Shown: piece after piece, positions 6,172-9,694 of the stretch
How the letters are laid out: every line of letters starts with the position of its first letter
Position numbering within the stretch: position 1 is the stretch's first letter
From: Fibrobacter sp.
Lineage (GTDB): Bacteria > Fibrobacterota > Fibrobacteria > Fibrobacterales > Fibrobacteraceae
Direction of reading: 5' to 3'
Assembly (NCBI GenBank): GCA_012515825.1
Contig: JAAYXQ010000299.1
Coordinates: 1-9,694 of the forward strand
Length of the DNA stretch: 9,694 bases
The notes under the pieces: generated by a model
The model's database searches: none
Seen by the model: only the letters and a program-made list of their open reading frames with translations
Told to the model about the DNA's origin: nothing
Made by a program: the position numbers and the translations under genes

Positions 6172-6211
6172 ATACTATTAATATTATTATATATATAAGT
6201 AGTAATAGTAT
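6172..6211 (+). repeat. AT-rich inverted repeat after the bactofilin gene
   Basis: ATACTATTA (6172-6180) and TAATAGTAT (6203-6211) are exact reverse complements separated by 22 nt of AT sequence, starting 6 nt after the bactofilin stop. There is no U-run, so it is at best a weak terminator or an RNA 3'-end stabiliser. Confidence 0.4.
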
Positions 6212-6224
6212 TAGTAGTGTGAAT

Positions 6225-6334
6225 AGTGAATAGATTTGCTTATTTGTTTTTCTAAAATATTTAATATCAATAACTTAACAACACACAATCAATTGATAAA
6301 AGTATTAAAAAAAAAGCAAGTTATTCACTTTTTT
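6225..6334 (+). repeat. Long-looped inverted repeat ending in a T-run
   Basis: AGTGAATA (6225-6232) and TTGCTT (6236-6241) pair with AAGCAA (6314-6319) and TATTCACT (6322-6329): 14 bp in all with a small internal loop. They enclose about 70 nt of AT-rich DNA that contains the palindrome ATCAATTGAT (6288-6297). The right arm runs into six T (6329-6334). This could be a transcription terminator with an unusually large loop, or a small RNA of about 110 nt whose ends pair. Confidence 0.3.
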
Positions 6335-6517
6335 CAATGTTAGTTTATGTTGAATATATGGTTATAACATCTCTTCACAAATAATTCAAATAAAAATGTT
6401 ATAAGTTGTAATAAAAAGTGATCTTTGTTAATTAATGAATAATAAATGTTGAAAAAAATCATATATATAGGTTGAATGAGTTATATTAGAAATGTTTATT
6501 AATTCATTAAAATATGT

Positions 6518-7267
6518 ATGAGCAAAATTCATCCTGAAAATATTAAAATAGGTCAAATTTCCGATTTACATATTGGGAAAGATGAAGAATTGGTTCAGGG
6601 AATAGATGTCAGAAAAAATTTTATAATAGCCTTAGAGGCGATGGAAAAAGAAAATTTAGATTTATTAGTTTTATCAGGTGATTTATCTGATGATGGAAAT
6701 ATTGGGGCTTACGAATTTGTTTCTCAAGAAATGAGCCAGTATAAAAAACCATGGTGTTTTATTCCAGGAAACCATGATAATGTACATCTAATGAACCAGA
6801 TTTTTAATATTGAGTCTGATATAAGAAATGGGGAATACTATTATAAAAAAGAAATACATAATAAAACGATATTTTTTTTAGATAGTTCTTCTAATTCTAT
6901 ATCTTCAGAACAACTAGAATGGTTTAAAAAAGAAGCAAAAAAAGAAGATAAAGAATTTTTATTATTTATTCATCACCCACCTTGTATTGCTGGGCATCGA
7001 TTTATGGATGCTAAATATGCATTACAAAATATTGATGAAGTTCAACATGTATTAAACCAGTTTAATCAGTTGCAATATATTTTTTCTGGCCATTATCATT
7101 CCATTTTAACGGCTGAATTTGGAAATAAAAAAGTATATATTTGCCCTTCAACGCAAATGCTTATAGATGAGTTTACACCTTATTTTTGTTTAAAAAGTAC
7201 AAGACCTTCATGGCGTATTATTGAATGGGGTGATGATTTTTTTGAAACAAAAGTGTTTTTATACTGA
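6518..7267 (+). CDS. CpdA/Icc-like calcineurin-family phosphodiesterase
   Basis: 249 residues, a good length for CpdA/Icc class III cyclic-nucleotide phosphodiesterases, which hydrolyse 3',5'-cAMP in the cytoplasm with a two-metal centre. All metal motifs are visible in order: D-x-H at Asp16/His18 (SDLHIG), GDLSDDG (54-60), GNHDN (84-88), IHHPP (151-155) and GHYH (191-194). SSEQLEWFKK (129-138) is also typical of the family. There is no signal peptide or membrane helix. Substrate identity is inferred; other calcineurin-like phosphoesterases share this core. No Shine-Dalgarno sequence precedes ATG 6518, so initiation may be leaderless or weak. It stands alone, between the bactofilin gene and a tRNA. 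Confidence 0.88.
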   Translation: MSKIHPENIKIGQISDLHIGKDEELVQGIDVRKNFIIALEAMEKENLDLLVLSGDLSDDGNIGAYEFVSQEMSQYKKPWCFIPGNHDNVHLMNQIFNIESDIRNGEYYYKKEIHNKTIFFLDSSSNSISSEQLEWFKKEAKKEDKEFLLFIHHPPCIAGHRFMDAKYALQNIDEVQHVLNQFNQLQYIFSGHYHSILTAEFGNKKVYICPSTQMLIDEFTPYFCLKSTRPSWRIIEWGDDFFETKVFLY

Positions 7268-7304
7268 TTATTAGTAAATAAAAAGAAAAGAAATAACGCA
7301 TCTC

Positions 7305-7331
7305 TTGCTTTTTTTAAATAAAATGTATAAA
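7305..7331 (+). promoter_or_regulatory. Putative promoter of the tRNA-lipoprotein unit
   Basis: TTGCTT (7305-7310) and TATAAA (7326-7331) are 15 bp apart, with TG directly before the -10 box. The predicted start near 7338 lies a few bases before the tRNA 5' end at 7345. The -35 hexamer is the same as in the candidate promoter at 4962. The spacer is short, so confidence is moderate. Confidence 0.45.
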
Positions 7332-7344
7332 TTTGTGAAACTTT

Positions 7345-7418
7345 GGCGGTTTAGCTCAGTTGGTTAGAGCGACGGAATCATAATCCGCAGGTCCGGGGTT
7401 CAAGTCCCTGAACCGCTA
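7345..7418 (+). tRNA. tRNA with CAU anticodon, probably elongator tRNA-Met
   Basis: A complete cloverleaf of 74 nt. Acceptor stem GGCGGTT pairs with AACCGCT (first pair G-U), D-stem GCTC/GAGC, anticodon stem CGGA/TCCG with CAT at 7379-7381, T-stem CGGGG/CCCTG around TTCAAGT, discriminator A at 7418. The GGCGG.. acceptor and CGGAATCATAATCCG arm look like elongator tRNA-Met. It lacks the C1-A72 mismatch and the three G-C anticodon-stem pairs of the initiator. A lysidine-modified tRNA-Ile2 also carries a CAU gene anticodon and cannot be fully excluded. The 3' CCA is not encoded (TTTTTTTT follows), so a CCA-adding enzyme is needed. Confidence 0.95.
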
Positions 7419-7439
7419 TTTTTTTTAAGGAGGTCTATT

Positions 7440-7868
7440 TTGACGAAGCATATTTTCATAATAGCGGCTCTTTTAGCTTCCTTATTTATAGTTGCCTGCA
7501 ATGAAGAAGAAGAAGAATTAACACCTGGTATTCCAGAAGTTAGCATAGAAAAAAAGAACGAACCAGTTCAAATTACTTCATTTACACCACCTCCTCCTCA
7601 AACTGTTATTTCTATTGAAAAAGCAAAACAATATGTTGATGCGAGTGCTGGCTTAGTTTTATTAGGTGCAAAATGGTCAGAAGAAATAGAAAAGGCTGCT
7701 GATCAAGAAAAAATCAAAATCTTAAATGCCTATAATTTAGCTCGAGAACAAGTTTGTGCAAAAGTAGGTTTAACAGGTTTAGCTGAGTATGATTGGCTAA
7801 CAAATGTGGCTCTTAAAAATCCACAGAATGAGATTGCTTTTAAGGAAGCAGGCTTAAGAATTAAATAA
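7440..7868 (+). CDS. Small lipoprotein of unknown function
   Basis: 142 residues, unrecognised. A lipoprotein signal peptide is clear: MTKHIF, a hydrophobic core to about residue 19, and the lipobox I-V-A-C with Cys20 as the lipidation site. Asn at +2 and a run of five Glu follow. Next come an acidic and proline-rich linker with a PPPP run (about 26-55) and a mainly helical C-terminal domain (about 57-142) with one cysteine at 106. It is probably anchored to the outer membrane or the periplasmic face of the inner membrane. The start is TTG at 7440, supported by a perfect AAGGAGGT (7427-7434) 5 nt upstream, the best ribosome-binding site in the window. That site begins only 8 nt after the tRNA 3' end, so the gene is probably read from the tRNA promoter. 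It ends at an intrinsic terminator. Confidence 0.8.
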   Translation: MTKHIFIIAALLASLFIVACNEEEEELTPGIPEVSIEKKNEPVQITSFTPPPPQTVISIEKAKQYVDASAGLVLLGAKWSEEIEKAADQEKIKILNAYNLAREQVCAKVGLTGLAEYDWLTNVALKNPQNEIAFKEAGLRIK

Positions 7869-7889
7869 TTTCATATACATGGGGCATTG

Positions 7890-7924
7890 AAAAAGGTTAT
7901 TTTAATTAAGTTAACCTTTTTTTT
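7890..7924 (+). terminator. Intrinsic (Rho-independent) terminator
   Basis: AAAAAGGTTA (7890-7899) pairs perfectly with TAACCTTTTT (7912-7921) around a 12-nt loop, and the right arm runs into eight T (7917-7924). It lies 21 nt after the lipoprotein stop and ends the tRNA-lipoprotein unit. The arms are symmetric A/T runs, so it could also work leftward. Confidence 0.85.
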
Positions 7925-7970
7925 ATAGGGTTTATCCTATTTTGAGGATCAAATGCAGAGGAGAGCCTTT

Positions 7971-9617
7971 ATGGAAAATAAAAATTATAATTCTATTCAA
8001 GCACTTCTATTATCAAGTAAATCAATGAGTTTTGTATTTACTATACTTATTATTGCAAGTCTACCATTAATCTATTTATTTGTATATCAAACAGGTGGTA
8101 TTAAGTATGTGTTTTCACATACGATGTATATACCTATTATTTTTTCAGGTATATTTTGGGGTTTTAAAGGCGGTGGCTTTATTGGAATTGTTGGTGGGTT
8201 ATTACTCGGTCCACTAATGCCTATAGATACAATCACTGGAGAAAAACAATTATTTATCAACTGGTTTTACCGAACAATTTACTTTTTTATTGTAGGCACA
8301 ACAGTTGGCGTATTTAGTGATTTCTTAAAAGATTACATTAAAAAAATGCACTATGTTTCTACTCATAACAATGAAACAGGTTTATATAATATAGTAAGTC
8401 TATATATGGATAAGAAAATTACTGCATTTTTAAATAAAAACACGAAAATAAATGTAGTATCTATTTCTTGGATTAACATTGATGAAATCATTAATAATTT
8501 CGGAATGAAAATATGTTTTTCAGTGATTAAAGAATTAAATGAAAGAATGAAAAAAATATTTACTGAAGAAAGGTTTATCTTTATTCATTCTGATATCTCA
8601 AAATATTATGCGCTCATAGAATGTGATCAGCCTAGGCTTTGTTTAAATCAAATCGATCGTTTAATCAGTGAACCATTTTTAATTAATAACATTCCATTTT
8701 ACGCTGAATTTGCAGTCGGTCTTGCTGAATATGACAAGAGTGATTCTGAATTAACTCCATTTCAAAAAGCAAATATGGCTACTCTTTATGCAAAAAAGAG
8801 TGGTATGAGTACTTCCATTTTTAACGATAATAATATTACAATAACAAAAAATAATTTGATATTGTTAGGAGAATTTCCTGCAGCTATTCAAAATAAGCAG
8901 ACAATATTGTATTATCAACCGAAAATTGATTTACAAACAAAAAAAACCATCGGAATGGAAGCATTAATACGTTGGAATCATCCAGAAAAAGGAATGATTT
9001 GTCCAGCTGATTTTATCCCGCTTGTAGAAGAATCGAATTTGATTCATCCATTAACGGATTTTGTTTTAAATCAAAGTTTATATAAGTTACATGAGTTTAA
9101 TAGTAAAGGTTACTATCCAACAATCTCTGTAAATATTTCTCCAAAAAATATTTTAAATCCAGGTTTTTTAGATCGAGTGGCTTTTATCTTAGAACAATAT
9201 GATGTTAAAAAAGAGTGTATTGAATTTGAGATCACAGAATCTTCATTAATGTTTAATCCAGAAAAAGTCAATTTGATTTTAAGAAGTTTTAAAAATCATA
9301 ACATTAAATTATCAATTGATGATTTTGGAACAGGTTATTCTTCCTTATCATACTTAAGTCGTTTTCCAATTGATATAATTAAATTGGATCAATTTTTTAT
9401 TCGTCAATTAAGTTTAATGAAAGGGACTTATTACATTGTTGAGTCAGCAATAAATTTGGCACACAATCTAGGATTAAAAATAATTGCCGAAGGTATTGAA
9501 GATGAAGCAACAGAAAAAATGCTCATCGAGATGGGATGTGATATGGGGCAAGGATTTCTTTATTCTAAACCTTTAAATGATCAAGATATAAATTCTTGGA
9601 TAGAAAAGAACAACTAG
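7971..9617 (+). CDS. Membrane c-di-GMP phosphodiesterase: integral membrane sensor, degenerate GGDEF, active-type EAL
   Basis: Residue numbers count from the upstream in-frame ATG at 7953 (554 aa). I prefer ATG 7971 (548 aa) because AGGAG (7959-7963) sits 7 nt before it; the first ATG has GAGGA only 4 nt away. The N terminus has about four membrane helices (27-48, 52-70, 74-90, 102-124), with YIPIIFSGIFWG and GGLLLGPLMP resembling sensor regions of other GGDEF/EAL proteins. Residues about 135-290 have the GGDEF-domain pattern, but the active-site loop reads HSDISKYY in place of GG[DE]EF, so cyclase activity should be absent. The EAL domain (about 302-552) keeps the key residues: EAL-x-R (336-340), Asn394, Glu426, DDFGTGYSS (456-464), Lys477, Glu513 and Gln533. 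It should hydrolyse c-di-GMP to pGpG at the inner membrane. A terminator precedes it, so it needs its own promoter. Confidence 0.93.
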   Translation: MENKNYNSIQALLLSSKSMSFVFTILIIASLPLIYLFVYQTGGIKYVFSHTMYIPIIFSGIFWGFKGGGFIGIVGGLLLGPLMPIDTITGEKQLFINWFYRTIYFFIVGTTVGVFSDFLKDYIKKMHYVSTHNNETGLYNIVSLYMDKKITAFLNKNTKINVVSISWINIDEIINNFGMKICFSVIKELNERMKKIFTEERFIFIHSDISKYYALIECDQPRLCLNQIDRLISEPFLINNIPFYAEFAVGLAEYDKSDSELTPFQKANMATLYAKKSGMSTSIFNDNNITITKNNLILLGEFPAAIQNKQTILYYQPKIDLQTKKTIGMEALIRWNHPEKGMICPADFIPLVEESNLIHPLTDFVLNQSLYKLHEFNSKGYYPTISVNISPKNILNPGFLDRVAFILEQYDVKKECIEFEITESSLMFNPEKVNLILRSFKNHNIKLSIDDFGTGYSSLSYLSRFPIDIIKLDQFFIRQLSLMKGTYYIVESAINLAHNLGLKIIAEGIEDEATEKMLIEMGCDMGQGFLYSKPLNDQDINSWIEKNN

Positions 9618-9694
9618 ACTTTTTCAAGTGCTTGTTCTAAGTCTGCTATAATATCTGACTCATGCTCTATACCAACAGAAAAACGAATTAAGTC
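9614..9694 (-). CDS. Cys/Met-metabolism PLP-dependent enzyme, C-terminal fragment
   Basis: The minus strand is open from the window edge for 26 codons and ends at TAG (9616-9614). The peptide contains LIRFSVGIEHESDIIADLEQ. This is the strongly conserved C-terminal signature of the cystathionine gamma-synthase / cystathionine beta-lyase / O-acetylhomoserine sulfhydrylase / methionine gamma-lyase family, which uses pyridoxal phosphate in sulfur amino acid metabolism. The catalytic lysine and substrate-determining residues lie outside the window, so the exact enzyme cannot be named. Its stop overlaps that of the EAL gene tail-to-tail by 4 nt (CTAG), with no terminator between them. Confidence 0.82.
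   Translation of the reverse strand, partial: DLIRFSVGIEHESDIIADLEQALEKV

Larger units (their letters stand above)
6166..6517. other. 352-nt AT-rich intergenic region
   Basis: No credible ORF on either strand. Two inverted repeats (6172-6211 and 6225-6334) lie just after the bactofilin gene and may end its transcript. The right half contains TATATA-type stretches and TTGAAA (6449-6454), which could belong to a promoter for the phosphodiesterase gene, but I see no well-spaced -35/-10 pair. TATATT at 6482-6487 is the best -10 candidate. Confidence 0.5.

Noticed and set aside
7345..7418. Initiator tRNA-fMet
   Set aside because: The acceptor stem begins with a G-U pair rather than the initiator C-A mismatch, and the anticodon stem lacks three consecutive G-C pairs at its base.
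1..9694. CRISPR array, insertion sequence, prophage or attachment site
   Set aside because: No regularly spaced direct repeats, no transposase or integrase ORF, and no terminal inverted repeats with target duplications were seen on either strand. The tRNA gene is not followed by a repeated 3' fragment.

Overview
This is an AT-rich window (roughly a quarter to 30% G+C by eye) from a Gram-negative bacterium. The Gram-negative call rests on a lipid-A-type acyltransferase. The organism encodes a tRNA without a 3' CCA, uses TTG and GTG starts freely, and carries chromosomal parABS, a bactofilin with an M23 peptidase, and c-di-GMP signalling. The missing CCA argues against an ordinary gammaproteobacterium. 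A very AT-rich Bdellovibrionota/Oligoflexia-type lineage (e.g. Silvanigrellales) would fit, but that is inference and not proven here.

Layout. (1) 1-85: start of a minus-strand secreted protein. (2) 282-1163: LpxL/HtrB-family acyltransferase, divergent from it. (3) 1164-1829: a 666-nt non-coding, extremely AT-rich region with a perfect parS site, two tandem DnaA-box-like sequences and an inverted repeat. A second perfect parS at 1831-1846 forms the first codons of rsmG. This is the best candidate here for the chromosomal replication origin. (4) 1830-4954: a tight run rsmG-parA-parB-M23 peptidase (8-nt overlap, 1-nt overlap, 2-nt gap). (5) 4955-5381: a promoter-like sequence overlapping a perfect inverted repeat, then about 190 nt of higher-G+C sequence that can fold into nested helices, probably an unidentified structured RNA. 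(6) 5382-5805: a decayed second copy of the M23 gene (frameshift, stop, deletions, lost zinc histidines). (7) 5818-6165: bactofilin. (8) 6166-6517: non-coding, with two AT-rich inverted repeats. (9) 6518-7267: CpdA/Icc-like phosphodiesterase. (10) 7345-7418: tRNA with anticodon CAU, followed almost without gap by a small lipoprotein gene (7440-7868) and a clear intrinsic terminator. (11) 7971-9617: membrane protein with a degenerate GGDEF and an intact EAL domain. (12) 9614-9694, minus strand: 3' end of a Cys/Met-metabolism PLP enzyme, overlapping the EAL gene tail-to-tail by 4 nt.

How the parts fit. ParA and ParB act on the two parS sites and segregate the origin region. The M23 peptidase and bactofilin form a known type of cell-shape pair, and here they sit directly behind parAB. 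Duplication and decay of the M23 gene, plus the RNA-like element, now separate the working peptidase from the bactofilin. The most interesting items are the oriC/parS region with a parS built into a start codon, the unidentified RNA-like element at about 5044-5233, the ghost M23 copy, and the tRNA-lipoprotein transcription unit.
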